NCBI GenBank assembly: GCA_002007465.1
Contig: LNAC01000032.1
Location: 5,262,681 to 5,326,680, forward strand
Direction: 5' to 3'
DNA from: Ailurus styani
Lineage: Eukaryota; Chordata; Mammalia; Carnivora; Ailuridae
DNA: 64,000 bases
A model generated the notes under the pieces. The model saw nothing but the letters and a program-made list of their open reading frames with translations, was not told the origin of the DNA and searched no databases. Below, in pieces: positions 22,605 through 34,045 of the stretch. Every line of letters starts with the position of its first letter. Positions within the stretch are counted from its first letter, which is position 1. Made by a program: the position numbers and the translations under genes.

Positions 22605-22837
22605 TCATATTTTCTTTTCTTTTCTTTCTTTTTTTTTTTTTTAAAAGATTTTATTTATTTATTTAACAGAGAGAGAGATTACAAGTAGGCAGTGAGGCAG
22701 GCAGAGAGAGATGAGGAAGCAGGCTCCCTGCTGAGCAGGCAGCCTGATGAGGGCTCAGTCCCCCTGAGATCATGACCTGAGCCGAAGGCAGAGGCTTTAA
22801 CCCACTGAGCCACCCAGGTGCCCCATCATATTTTCTT
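22605..22837 (-). mobile_element. Can-SINE with perfect target duplication
   Basis: The SINE is antisense, with its poly-T tail at left (about 22630) and the complement of the tRNA-like head (CACTGAGCCACCCAGGTG) at right. The 12-bp duplication TCATATTTTCTT is perfect, at 22605-22616 and 22826-22837. The body has full length, so this is a fairly young insertion. Confidence 0.96.
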
Positions 22838-23895
22838 GATTTTGAAGAGGTAAAGTCTTTTTCTCTTTCTTTGAAAATTTTCCCAAGTAAGTCTTTGGAA
22901 GTATTGAGAGTGAATTAATATAGCAAGGACTTGACTTCATTTCCTACTCCTGGAAATTCTTTAACTCTCCAGGAAAATCTGGGGAATTTCTTCTAAAATA
23001 TATAGTTCTCTATATACATTTTTCATTAATTCTCATCACGGAGAGAGCCTGGACATTGCCAACAGAATGTCCAGGGAAGCTTTTGGTAAGCTTGTTTATT
23101 TGTAACAGGGGTTAGAATTTGACATTTAATTTGACTTGTACATATTTTTGGAGACTTTAAATTAAGAAAGCAACTGATATATGCATAAACTTGTTACAGA
23201 GAAAGATACAGATATATGGGTAGAATTTTTAAAAAAGCTTTCAATAAAACTCTCCTTTTTTACTTTAGGTTTGAAAAGACTTGATAGTTTTCTAATGGTT
23301 CTCAGCCAGCTGATTTCTGTCCAGGAGGCTAAAAGGAATATAATAAGAAACCTGTTCTTGTAAAATGTTCAGTCTGTCTGAAACAAGTTTGAGCAGGAAG
23401 TGTTTGTGAGAAGCTTGTTCCCTCAGAGTCTCCCTCAGTTCTTCATTCCAGGAAGCTTCCTCCACACCCAAATGAATATCTGAGACTTCAGTGATTTTTC
23501 CATTTCATACCTTGCTATTAAATGGAAATCGAGAAATTGGGTCCAATCTCTGCATATAGCCTAGTGCCACAGCAATTCTCATTTGCTTCTGATGATACTT
23601 CTGGATCAATTCAACATGGTTTTGTTATTCTTTAAAGCCAAACTTTGATCCTCATAACTTAGGGATACTGCTTCTTTGGGTTCTCTTTAGAGTTGTTGGT
23701 TTGTTTCTCCTGGATATGTAGAGTTATCCCAGATCAGCAGCTTTGAAGTCAGATTTAGTTTAACACCAAGCACATTGTGAACTCTCAAAATTACTAAAGA
23801 AACTTGAAATATTTTCACCCTAAATAATGTGTATAATCAACCATAACACCTGTTCAGCAATGTGGGAGAAAAAGAAAAACTTAGGGATACCTCAT
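22838..23895. other. Unrecognised sequence
   Basis: No coding, RNA or repeat signal is recognised. A short inverted pair (TGGACATTGCC / GAATGTCCAGGGAA) near 23050-23080 is within chance expectation. Confidence 0.5.
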
Positions 23896-24060
23896 GTATT
23901 TTGTGCTCTTTTCACCCCTGCAGATCCTGTGCACCGGCATTGCACTCTGAGCTGTGAGGGCGGGACCATGTCTGTCTTGTCCTCTACTGTGTCCCCAGGG
24001 CCCAGAAAAATGCCTGTCACACAGAATGTGTTCGGTGAAAATGTATTAAACCTCTGAATG
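23896..24060 (+). mobile_element. L2 3' end, sense
   Basis: It reads GAGGGCGGGACCATGTCTGT, CTACTGTGTCCCCAGGGCC, AATGCCTGTCACACAGAATG and TCGGTGAAAATGTATTAAA. This is an unmistakable though diverged L2 3' terminus. Confidence 0.85.
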
Positions 24061-24519
24061 ACTAGCATACAACACCTGTCTGTCCATGTATCCCATGGGG
24101 AGAGCTCAAAACCCAAACCAGTTTCTAGGAATTCTTTACCCAGAATTGACTGTCTCATGCCTCCAGCATTTTTCAGTTTTTATCTGAGGAATAATTGAGA
24201 GTAATTTCTCTTCATAACTTTAAATATACAGGAAGCAGATACTTTTATTAAAAAATATTTTTTCCAGGTAAGGATAGCAAAACAGAAGAAATTCGCATGA
24301 CTTGGTGGCAATCAGATGATTATTTTAGTACTAATTCTATGTTCACAAGAATTATGCTGCCAGTAATGATGTTCGTAATAATAGCAATATTTAGTCCTTA
24401 TCATTCAAAATTATATATATTAGGGACCCACTATGTATTAAATACCATAATAGGTAGGTATATATGCATGAATACAGAAGAATCCAAGGAAATTGGTGTT
24501 CGATTTTGAAACATTTAAA

Positions 24520-24765
24520 AATAAATAATAATGCTTACTGAGTTAGTGTGTGCCAGATACTGAGGTAAATCCATACCTTAATTAATAATGTGATTCTAAT
24601 AACAGGTCTAGGGGTAGGGTACTATTTGTTTCTGCATTTTATAAATAGGAAATTAAGGTTTAGGAAGATTAAGTAATTTGTCCCTGGTCAAGCTAATAGG
24701 AAATGATGGAAGAAAAATTTGAACTTGATTTTTTTGACATTATAGCCTATACTGTTTCTTTGAAT
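24520..24765 (-). mobile_element. MIR SINE, antisense
   Basis: The plus strand reads TTACTGAGTTAGTGTGTGCC, CATTTTATAAATAGGAAATT, AAGATTAAGTAATTTGTCC and GGAAGAAAAATTTGAACTTG, the complement of the MIR order. The stretch from 24061 to 24519 shows nothing I recognise. Confidence 0.85.
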
Positions 24766-25037
24766 ATTTAAGTTTTTTGTTTCTCCTTCAAGTTTACATT
24801 CTAGTTGAGGGATTAAGACATACATATGAAGTATTATTTGCCAAGTCATACGCAAATGACTATAAACTATAACCCAGTTTACTAAAACCAACAGGAGAGT
24901 ATGTCCAAATGAAGAGATAATTCACACTGGAAGCATTTCCTACAGAAAGTGAATTTTAATCTTTCTAGGTAACTATGAATATATTTTTGTGAAGTTTAAA
25001 GGTAGAATACAACTAATTATGTTAAAAGATAACCCTT

Positions 25038-25325
25038 TATTTTTTGGTAATCTTTTTTGAGATACAACTGACATATAACATTGGTTTGAGGTATGCAACA
25101 TAATAATTTGATATTTGTATATGTCATGAAATGACCACAAGAAATCTACTTAACATCCATCACCATACAATTTTTTCTTCTGATAGGAACTTTTAAGATC
25201 TATTCTCTTAGCAACTTTCAAATATACTATATAATATTATTAACTGTAATCATGCTGTACAATACATTCCCATGACTTATTTTATAACAAAGTTTATACC
25301 TTTGACCTCTAAAACTCTCCTTTTC
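25038..25325 (-). mobile_element. L1 3' UTR fragment, antisense
   Basis: The plus strand shows GAGATACAACTGACATATAA, ACATCCATCACCATACAA, TTCTTAGCAACTTTCAAATA and AATCATGCTGTACAATACAT. This is the L1MA-type 3' UTR complement, also present at 3985 and 51838. It is 5' truncated before ORF2. Confidence 0.85.
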
Positions 25326-25473
25326 TAATGTACAATTTAGGCTCCTGGTTAGGTAATAATAATAACAAAAATAATAATACTATCTTATATCTGCATAATA
25401 TCAAGAGTTTAAGAAAACATGATTTGATTTCACTTATGGGTTAATGGTCTTTAATGTGATAAGATTTAAATTT

Positions 25474-25692
25474 AAAAAAAGGACTAGAGGGCCACCTGGG
25501 TGGCTCAGGGGGGTTAAGCCTCTGCCTTTGGCTCAGGTCATGATCTCAGGGTCCTGGGATCGAATCCTGCATCGGGTTCTCTGCTCAGCAGAGGGCCTGC
25601 TTCCCCCTCTCTCTCTGCCTGCCTATCTGCCTACTTGTGATCTCTCTCACTGTCAAATAAAATAAATAAAAATCTTTAAAAAAAAAGGACTA
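25474..25692 (+). mobile_element. Can-SINE with target duplication
   Basis: A full-length sense SINE (body about 25487-25679), with head CCACCTGGGTGGCTCAG, B-box region TCCTGGGATCGAATCC and tail AAATAAAATAAATAAAAATC. The 13-bp duplication AAAAAAAGGACTA occurs at 25474-25486 and 25680-25692. The 73-codon frame at 25444-25665 is a SINE translation. Confidence 0.96.
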
Positions 25693-26915
25693 TAAGAATC
25701 TTCATATAAAGTTGTGGGAAAATGCAGCCTTTGAAAATCTCAACATTTAATATATGTTAACGTAATAGACACTGCACTTTTTTGCCATTAATTCCTTTTA
25801 AATTGTTTGTGAAATTGTGAAAGCCACAATCTCTTTCCCACCCTACTCCACCTACTTCACCCAATTTCCACCACCATACACAATGCTCTCTGTGCTAAAA
25901 AGAAAGAAAGAAATATCCCCACATTACAGCTGTGGCTTCCACAATCGTGGACAAAACAGTTCAGAACATTCACCAACCAATTCTATTCTTTGGGAGTATA
26001 GCTTCATTCACTTGTTTCAAGTTAAACCTTTGTCAGTAGAGACTCCTAATGTTATTTTCTATTATTGTTAAAGATGATACTTCCACTTCTCTATTTTATA
26101 TTGCACTTTTAATATTCAAGAATTCCTATTTTATGTTTCTTTTAGAGAAATTGTGTATGTTTGTAATGAGAGAAAGTCTCCAGTTCATTGGGATTCTTCT
26201 TCTCTACTTTTATCCTTTTCAGAAAAAGTAAGATGGGATGATTATACAAAACAGAAAATTGGAGAAAAAACAAGTTAAAATATTTTGGCACAGAATAAAA
26301 TGAAAAAGTTTTAAAGGACATAAAAATAAGACCACAGGATACAGATAGGAATGAAGAAGGCAACAGAGATGAGACTTTGTTAATGTAAAATGCTGCTGAA
26401 GCTTCGGTAATAATATTTGGGAATTAATGGATTTGAGTGACTGTATAAAATACAAGTCCTAGATTTTTGTATTTATATGTAAGAAGTCAACATTTTTGTA
26501 CATTTTATAATATATAAGGAGAACAAATATAATCCTTCCAAGGAGCACCTCCTAAATCCACAAAATAACAACAAAAATAAAAAGCAATTGTCTAGCCATT
26601 TCTTTTGTAAGCAGTAGTAAGAAGAGCTTTGTGATGGCACATAGAGAGCCATCATTAGAGATGACAAGAAGAGAGTAGCTCTAAGCCAGAAGGAACAAAT
26701 AATGAATGAGAAGATCAAGTTTCAATCCAAGGAACAGACCAGATTTATACTAGGAACACTGCTTCCATGCAAATATCCTATCTTGGGGTCAACACCTCTC
26801 CTGGCAATTTGGATTAATTTAACAGACTTTTTGACGCATTTTAGTGTTCTTTAAAGCTTCTAAGAAAAAAAAAAGTGTATTAAACACTTACCAGTGTATG
26901 GTCCCACATTGGGAT
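25693..26915. other. Unrecognised sequence, no supported gene
   Basis: AT-rich sequence with several 60-84-codon frames on both strands, none with a recognisable domain. No transposon is recognised. Confidence 0.5.
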
Positions 26916-27123
26916 AGGATGAAAATAATTTTTTTAAAGATTTTATTTATTTATTTGACAGAGATAGACACAGGGATGGAGGAAACACAAGCAGGGGGAG
27001 TGGGAGAGGGAGAAGCAGGCTTCCCGCTGCGCAGGGAGCCCCATGTGGACCCTGGGATCAGGACCTGAGCCAAATGCAGACGTTTAACAACTGAGCCACC
27101 CAGGTGCCCCAGGATGAAAATAA
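26916..27123 (-). mobile_element. Can-SINE with perfect target duplication and internal deletion
   Basis: An antisense SINE between perfect 13-bp duplications AGGATGAAAATAA at 26916-26928 and 27111-27123. Relative to the other copies it lacks a short piece between GAGCCCCATGTGG and ACCCTGGGATCAGG, in the B-box region. The body is otherwise complete from poly-T to GCCACCCAGGTGCCCC. Confidence 0.96.
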
Positions 27124-27685
27124 ACTTAATGTTATCAACCATTTATGGGTTCTGTGTTCTCCAATAACATTTTATTCTTGATCCTACATATGTACTGTGG
27201 TTTACAGAAGCAAAAGTAAAGGTATAGAATCCCTTTTTAATGTTACAACCATTTTTACCTCATATGTGGCATTTTCAATAAATTTAAGTCTCAGAACTAT
27301 TTCACCCCTTATATTGCTCTACATTTAAGCATGTATGGCAAGGTGGGACCTTTCATTGTATTAAGGGTTAGCTATTTAAAAGTAAATATTGAAATTGAGT
27401 AACAGAAGCAAACAAAATAGATATTGAATACTTGTTCCCCTATAAATTAAAAAAAGAGCAAACCAAGCATTTGGTCATATTTGTTTTTGTTTGTGATTAC
27501 AAAAAAAACAAAATAAAAAAGTAAGATGACAAACCTCCTTAACCCAAACCTTAAAATATCTTTGTATTTGGAAAGATTAAGAGCCAGAGAATGGGACCTA
27601 CCTATTCTCAATTGTCAGAAAACACCCATTGTTAGAGTTCACAGATTTAAGACAGGTTTGGTGGTGAGCCGGCAGGTTAGGGCAT
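27124..27685. other. Unrecognised sequence
   Basis: AT-rich sequence. No gene or repeat is recognised. Confidence 0.5.
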
Positions 27686-27689
27686 GAAA

Positions 27690-28040
27690 TTAGGTAATCT
27701 GAATTCATTGATTCATTCAAAAAATATTCAGTACTCAGTATTCAAATTTTCTAAATCCCAGAACTTTTTGTCTAGTGCTAGGGATGGAATGATGAGCAAA
27801 GCCAAACATTGCCCCTGTCCTCTTGCAGCTTGTATTCTAGAAGGAAAGACATTAGTTCAGCAATAAACATGTGAATTTGCAACTGTGAGAAGTGCCCTGA
27901 GGGGGAGGTCGGGCAAGAGCCTATAATGAGGGTATTTGTAATGGGCGGGATGTGAGGGGAAGCTTCCTTAAGGAAGATGCCTAGCAGGTCTGCAAGAGGA
28001 TTATACAGATAATAGAAGAAGAGTAGAAACAGGGGAAAGA

Positions 28041-28081
<41 letters not shown>

Positions 28082-28445
28082 GTGAATTGAAGACCTACAT
28101 CACTGGGGAGAGCAGAGGTTAGGGAACTAGTACGGAGCCCACCTTATAGGTCCTAGTAGGGCATATGAAAGATTTATCTTTGTCCTGAGAAAAGTGGGAA
28201 GCCATTGCAAAGTGTGAAACAAGTAGGTGGGTGACTAGATTTCTACCTTGCATTTTGAAAGTTTCCTCTGGCTGCCCTATGGAAAATTGGTTGTGCCTTG
28301 TGGGGCGTGGTCATGTTAGAGCAGGGTAGTCCCAGCAGGCAATGACTGGGGAGGGAAGTCCAGGCAAGGCAAGAGATAGAAATCACCTATACCTGTCGGA
28401 TGGGGGGCATGGAATGAAGTGAAGGGATTCAAGAGATAAAATTGA
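27690..28445 (-). mobile_element. L2 fragment, antisense
   Basis: The plus strand follows the L2 complement: ATTGATTCATTCAAAAAATA, GCTAGGGATGGAATGATGAG, CTCTTGCAGCTTGTATTCTA, GGAAGCTTCCTTAAGGAAGA, GTGGGAAGCCATTGCAAAG and TTTCCTCTGGCTGCC. It is the longest L2 relic in the window and is interrupted by a GT/GA microsatellite. Confidence 0.85.
28041..28078. repeat. Compound (GT)n(GA)n microsatellite
   Basis: Five GT units pass directly into about fourteen GA units within the L2 relic. Confidence 0.97.
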
Positions 28446-28826
28446 CATGCCCTGATGGTCCAGAAGATATGGGCTGTGTGTGTTTCAAAGTAGTGCTTTG
28501 TAGAATATGTGCAAATAAAGCTATTTTATGGTTAATTTTTCTTTTTAAAGCAGATTTTCATTCTTTCCCTTATTTTCCTTACTAGGTGTAATGGTTAGGA
28601 TTTTCATGTAAACAGAATATAGGATGACTGAGTAAAAATGGAACGGGAAGTTTTCTCTTTATTGAAATGATTTTGAACATTAGTTGAAGATAATTATAGC
28701 ACTTACATTATACGTCCTTATACTGAATTATGCCAAGCTTTCCAAAACCACTAATCAAAGACATCACTTAAATAATGACTAAGTTATAATAGTATATTAC
28801 AGTTAAAGTGACAATAGAGAAGAATT

Positions 28827-29048
28827 AAAAGTAAAGAATACTGGGACGCCTGGGTGGCTCAGTGGGTTAAGCCCCTGCCTTCGGCTCAGATCATGATCTC
28901 AGGGTCCTAGGATCGAGTCCCACATCGGGCTCCCTGCTCAGCAGAGAGCCTGCATCCCCCTCTCTCTGCCTGCCTCTCTGCCTGATTGATCTCTCTCTCT
29001 GTCAAATAAATAAGTAAAAAATCTTAAAAAAAAAAGTGAAGAATACTG
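28827..29048 (+). mobile_element. Can-SINE with target duplication
   Basis: A full-length sense SINE (body 28844-29031) with head GACGCCTGGGTGGCTCAG. The 17-bp duplication AAAAGTAAAGAATACTG at 28827 and AAAAGTGAAGAATACTG at 29032 differs at one base. This is the last young transposon before the transposon-poor block to its right. Confidence 0.97.
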
Positions 29049-32000
29049 AATAATACGTGACTGTCAGTATCTAGGTGAGGCACAAATGATTTAGGGTCAG
29101 ACTGAAGAATGGTATTAGTAAAGTGACCGGGTTCAGGAATTAAAGCTTAACCCTACTGGATTTCTTTGGTTTATTGATATATTTTTTTCCTGCCGTGATC
29201 ATGCCATTCTTTCTGATGAATTGTACAATTTTATGATTCTGACTTGTGTAATAGTTACAGTGTAACTTATAATTAAAATTTCCGCATGCGTTTCATACTA
29301 AGTTTTATTGAGCTAGCAGCTAGGTAATTACCCTACAAACATAACTTTAATAGTCTAGCCACCTGTATGGTATTTGCCACAAAATGTTTTATCTCAGAAA
29401 AAAAAATATTGGGGATTTATATTTCTGTAGTATGGGTCTTATTGTTTATTGAATAATTGAATAATTGGTGATAGGCTGTATCTATAGGAAACATTTAGTT
29501 TGTGGAATGTGAACATTGAGATCTTTTTGGATAACTTTAGATATAAATCAAATTTCCTTTTGGAAATAATGAGCAGTGGGAAATGGCAATGTGTTTTATT
29601 TATTTATTTTTTAATTATTTTTTTTTTTTAGAAGGAATGAAACTATTTTTTTTTTTCAGGCAATCCGTTTTAAACAGAAGTGTTTTAAGGGAAGAATTAA
29701 GTTGCCACAAAGCACTGAGGTAAGTTAAGATTTCATGGAATAATAGGGCTTTGGTTGACTAGGATGGCCAGACCTTGTCACCATCCCTGCTAAGTGTTTC
29801 AGCAGTTTTGCAGTGGTGTGTTTTCTGAAGGATATCATAAAGGTTCCAAGTCTAAATGAAACCAGTGTAGTATGCATTACTGCATTACCTCAATATGCTC
29901 ATAGCAGGAGGAACATTTTAAAACGCATTACAAGAGCTCTCCCACTCAGTCTTTCATCTTCTAGATCTTTTTTTTCCTGTCTTTAATTATATGTCTATCA
30001 TTGAAAATGAGCTACAGGAAATCACATGGCAACCTAGAGAGGTTCCGAGAAATGTTTAGCTTTGACTTTAAGTCTGTACAATTTTCTTCATGACATAAAT
30101 AGGCATTTTAGTTGATGTTTTTCCATCCTAAATGATAAATTTGGCTTGGAATATCTTTGTACATTACTGTTAAAATATTTTGTTTCTTGAACAGCTATGA
30201 AATGTAAATGCCACGGATGGGGACTTTTAAACATGGCTGCCACTGTGACTCACAACCACTTTAGCTTAGGCTTCCTATTTGTGTTCTCTTTCTGACAGCA
30301 ATATTTCTCTCTGCCTTTCTGGTAGCATTATTTCAGGGAAATCAAGCTAATTTCTATTTTTCTTTCCCCGTTGAAAGGATTACTCATACTCCTTCCCCAC
30401 TCCGGTGTGTCCTTGTCTCTGATTAAGATAACCTATAATAATAATCCATGGGGCTCCTTTGAAATAATTTTTCTTTAACGACTGCTATCAGCTTTTTTCC
30501 CCTCCTTTAACGCCATATATTCGTGTCAGGTTCAGCTCCTATTATCTTTATGAACAGGTTTTTCTAATTTTTCCTTTAACTTGGAATTTTTAATTCTAGG
30601 GAGAGAAACATTTATTTGAGACTTTCAGTGTGCACAGTATTACTTATAATGCAACTTGTGTTGTTTTTAAGTTTATAAAGTATCTGTATAAAATGAATCT
30701 CATTTTTTTTTAAGATGGCAGTTGTCTTTATAGTCAAACAAATCAAGGTTTAGAGAAATTAAACCTTGATTGCTCATGGTTACATTTTTGGAAAATGAAA
30801 AGATTAGGACACAAGCTAGGTAATACTATTTTAGAATATATAGATCACAAGTTAAAAATATTTAATAAATGCCCATTATATATAAAGCTATGTCCTTGGA
30901 GTGGGAGATAGGGCAGTGAATAAAAAGATAAAGTCCCTGATTTTGACTAATTTTTTTTTCAGTGTAAATTATAAAACCAGGTGACCCCTCTTACATAACC
31001 AGTTTATTATGAGTTACTTAATTTACCCTAATCCTGGATCTCCTTTTTTTCCCCCCAAGAAAAGGGCTGGCTATTTTTTTTTTAAAGGGCTGGCCATTAA
31101 GATGACCACTCTACTATTATAAATACAACATGTCCTTCACATTTTCTTCATATGGAGTTAGAATGGAGCTTGCAGGTTTTTTTCTCCATATGACTGATAG
31201 TGTGCATTTTCGGAACAGTTGGTTGAGCTGAGGGGTGCTGTGGCAACTATTAATTTGAGCCAGGCTAAATGATCTGTACACAGAATGGCCTCCCAGTCTT
31301 GGCTAAGCACTGAACCTCATGAGGCAGCCAGCTAATAGAGCATGCCAAGAGACCATTGCCTAGGTGTTGCTGGAGAGCTGGTACTAACTTTGCTGACATC
31401 GATATAATTGTTCTATTAACTTACTCAATAAATCCTTTGTTTTTAACCCCCAACACAGAGCAAGAATTCTAATAACTCTTTTAATATATCCTATAAAATA
31501 GCATGCCATGTATTCTATGAATTAATTGTTTCATATCTTGTAATCACTTGGCTGGAAAACAACTTGGTGACCCCAAATAAGCTGGAAATGGCTTTTTGCC
31601 CTGAACTTTTCAGTAAAAATTCTTAAGAAGCAAAATTTCTCCATAATATTTTACTATAACACAGGTTTATGACTCTAATTCATAAAGAAAATAGCTTAGA
31701 AGGAATTTGTCACTAAGATTAAAACTCTGGATATTCACAGTGGAAACAAAATAATTACTCAAAATTATAGTGCATTTCCCAGACTTCAAGTTTCTTGGAA
31801 AAGACTTTATTTTGGGGACAGTGAGTCCATGGAGTCTAAGAAATATAGAAAGGACCCAGATTTGATGCTAGTTGCCTGGTGCTCACAATTTGAATTAAGA
31901 TAGAAATGAGGTAGAAATGTGATAGAGAAAGTGTAAGCCTGAATTATTAGAAGCTTTGTCTCAGATTCATGGAGTATGCTGAAGCAATCTTTTCAATTAA

Positions 32001-33920
32001 TTATTTTGATATTGCCATTGTGATACAGAGCCCTCTCTAAAATAAACACGACCCCTGAGGCTGGGCACATGCAAAAATGACGCCTGCCTTTTAGGTCAGT
32101 TGGGAGGGGAATTGGTTGCAGTACTACACAGTTCCAGCAGGGGTCAGTATGTTTTCATCATTACATACTGAATGCTCAGTGAGCAAGCCGCAAAAGTGTT
32201 GATCCTAATTGGAGCAGACACAAGGATCTTCTATAATCCTCTGACATCCTTTTCAAATAATAATTCTTAGGTGGGTGGTGGGCTGGTGGCTGCAATGCCA
32301 ATGCAGGCTTCTCCACAATGAAGCCTAACCATTGTCAATTATTTTTGATGTATGCTAGCTTAACTTAAGTCTCCTTCTTACTGGCTTTTCCAAGCCACGG
32401 AAGGGTATTGCTCTTCCTAATTATTGAGACACAGTACCTAGGATGGTCAGGACAAGTGTGTTATTTTGGCTTAATGCATTCTCTAAGACCCATTCTCTTC
32501 TTTTTCAGCCTCACTTGCTCTTCCTACTCAGCACAAAGAGCTAGCATATCCCTTCAGTCAAATACCTTAAGAGTGTTTTACTTAGAACCTTAATTGCCAT
32601 AGTCATTTGACTTTAACACATCAAATGCCAGCAGTTGGAGGCAACTGGACATACAATAAGAAATATATTTGCTTATAGTTGCATGTATAGAACTTCCCAC
32701 GGGTTAATAATTGAGACTAAATCCTCCCCCATGCCACACACTTTCTAATAATTTGTTTAGGGCCTCTGCCAGCCAGTGGTATTCAGGGAACAAATCGTCA
32801 TCCTTCATGTGTATGTGAAAGGTGGTCACCTGAGTCTCAGACTGTCACGCAGAAGCTTGAGTTCTCTGAGTCAAAGAAGAGGAAAAAAAAAAACCAAAAA
32901 ACACCACGCATGTCCTGCCCCACATTTGTAAGCTCATTTTTTTACTCTCCTTGGCCCTGACTGCAGCCCTTTCTGTTGAGCAGGGGAGTGAATGTCTCCG
33001 TGTAGAGACATTTTCAGAAATCGGATTCAGGAGAGCTGAGGAGTGATGTGGCAGGAATGCATTACCAGGATACTTAGAAGGTGGTTAACTGCTTGAGTGC
33101 CGCTGCCTGCTGCTTGTGGAGGGAGGAGTGGGGAGGGAGGGCATCCTGAGAGAGCTCTAGCCCCACAAAGCTTAACTGGGATTTTAAAGGGATGCCCTCA
33201 CACGTCTCCATAGGGAGGGGCATGTCTTTTGGAAGGTAAAACACCAAGTTGTAAAGGTGAAGTGTGAGTTAGCCAGGGAAAATCAGCAGGTACTGATGAT
33301 CTGAGTTCACTGGGGCTGGGATCATTTTCCACTTATTCTTTAGAGCTTGAGAGGTACCTGACACACTTGATCACAGTCCAAAGCTTCAGTATCAGCAAGG
33401 AATATATTTATTCATGCATGTAGGTACATTTTAAATATCTTTTCTAAAAATGTGGAGATTTCTTTTACTTTCAAAGATTACCAGTACCTTTTAATGCATC
33501 AATTATAAGAACACATCAAGTCATTTCTATTATTCTTGGAAAATCTGTCTTCAAAGCTCATATTGGCGTATTTAAGCAAAGCAAGTGATAAAATTCTTTG
33601 ATGGGATTGTTCTTTATCTCTTTCAATTTAATTCTATATTTACTTAAAAAACAAAATCTTCCTCAAATTCAGAGGGAGGTATGAGGTACATGTATTGTAA
33701 GTCGATGAAGAGGATGGCAGTAATTCCTGCTTGGACCTGATAGTCACCCGAGAGGGGATATCTATGTCTTTGATGAGAAGTTAGGAGAAGCTAGGAGGAA
33801 TTTTGAGCTCATTCTTGGCTCTTGCAGCAGACGGATTAATTTCTTTATTTTTTAAAAGGTCATGGTAACATGAAAGAGAAAACAGTTTAGATTTATAATA
33901 ATGCATCTCTTAAAAGAAGT
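29049..33920. other. Transposon-poor block containing a candidate exon
   Basis: No Can-SINE and no L1 is recognised anywhere in this stretch, in contrast with the rest of the window. A weak MIR-like antisense segment may exist at about 30650-30830. Non-repetitive sub-blocks at 31140-31480 and 32940-33350 are richer in GC and in E-box, TAAT and AGGTCA-like motifs. That is compatible with conserved regulatory DNA but is not proof of it. A candidate exon lies at 29660-29719. Confidence 0.5.
29660..29719 (+). other. Candidate 60-nt internal exon (splice-site pair)
   Basis: A T-tract ending in TTTTTTCAG (to 29659) is followed by 60 nt and then by GAG|GTAAGTT, a near-consensus donor with GT at 29720-29721. 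The 60 nt equal twenty codons and two of the three frames are open; the frame from the first base gives AIRFKQ..., ending ...LPQSTE. I do not recognise the peptide. A second AG lies 28 nt upstream (29630-29631), which is close for a well-separated acceptor. It could be a cassette exon, a lncRNA exon or a chance pair. Confidence 0.3.
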
Positions 33921-33924
33921 ACAT

Positions 33925-34045
33925 ATTCATTCGAAGAATGTTGAGTGCCTACTATATGTCAGGCACTGATGGAAAAATTGGGGCTATGTTGATGAATAAG
34001 ATAGGCGAGGGCTGTATTCTCATGGAGCTTGCTTACTTCTTGTTA
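33925..34045 (-). mobile_element. L2 3' end, antisense
   Basis: The plus strand reads ATTCATTCGAAGAATGTTGA, GTGCCTACTATATGTCAGG, CACTGATGGAAAAATTGGGG and CTCATGGAGCTTGCTTACTT. This is a clear complement of the L2 3' terminus. Confidence 0.85.
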
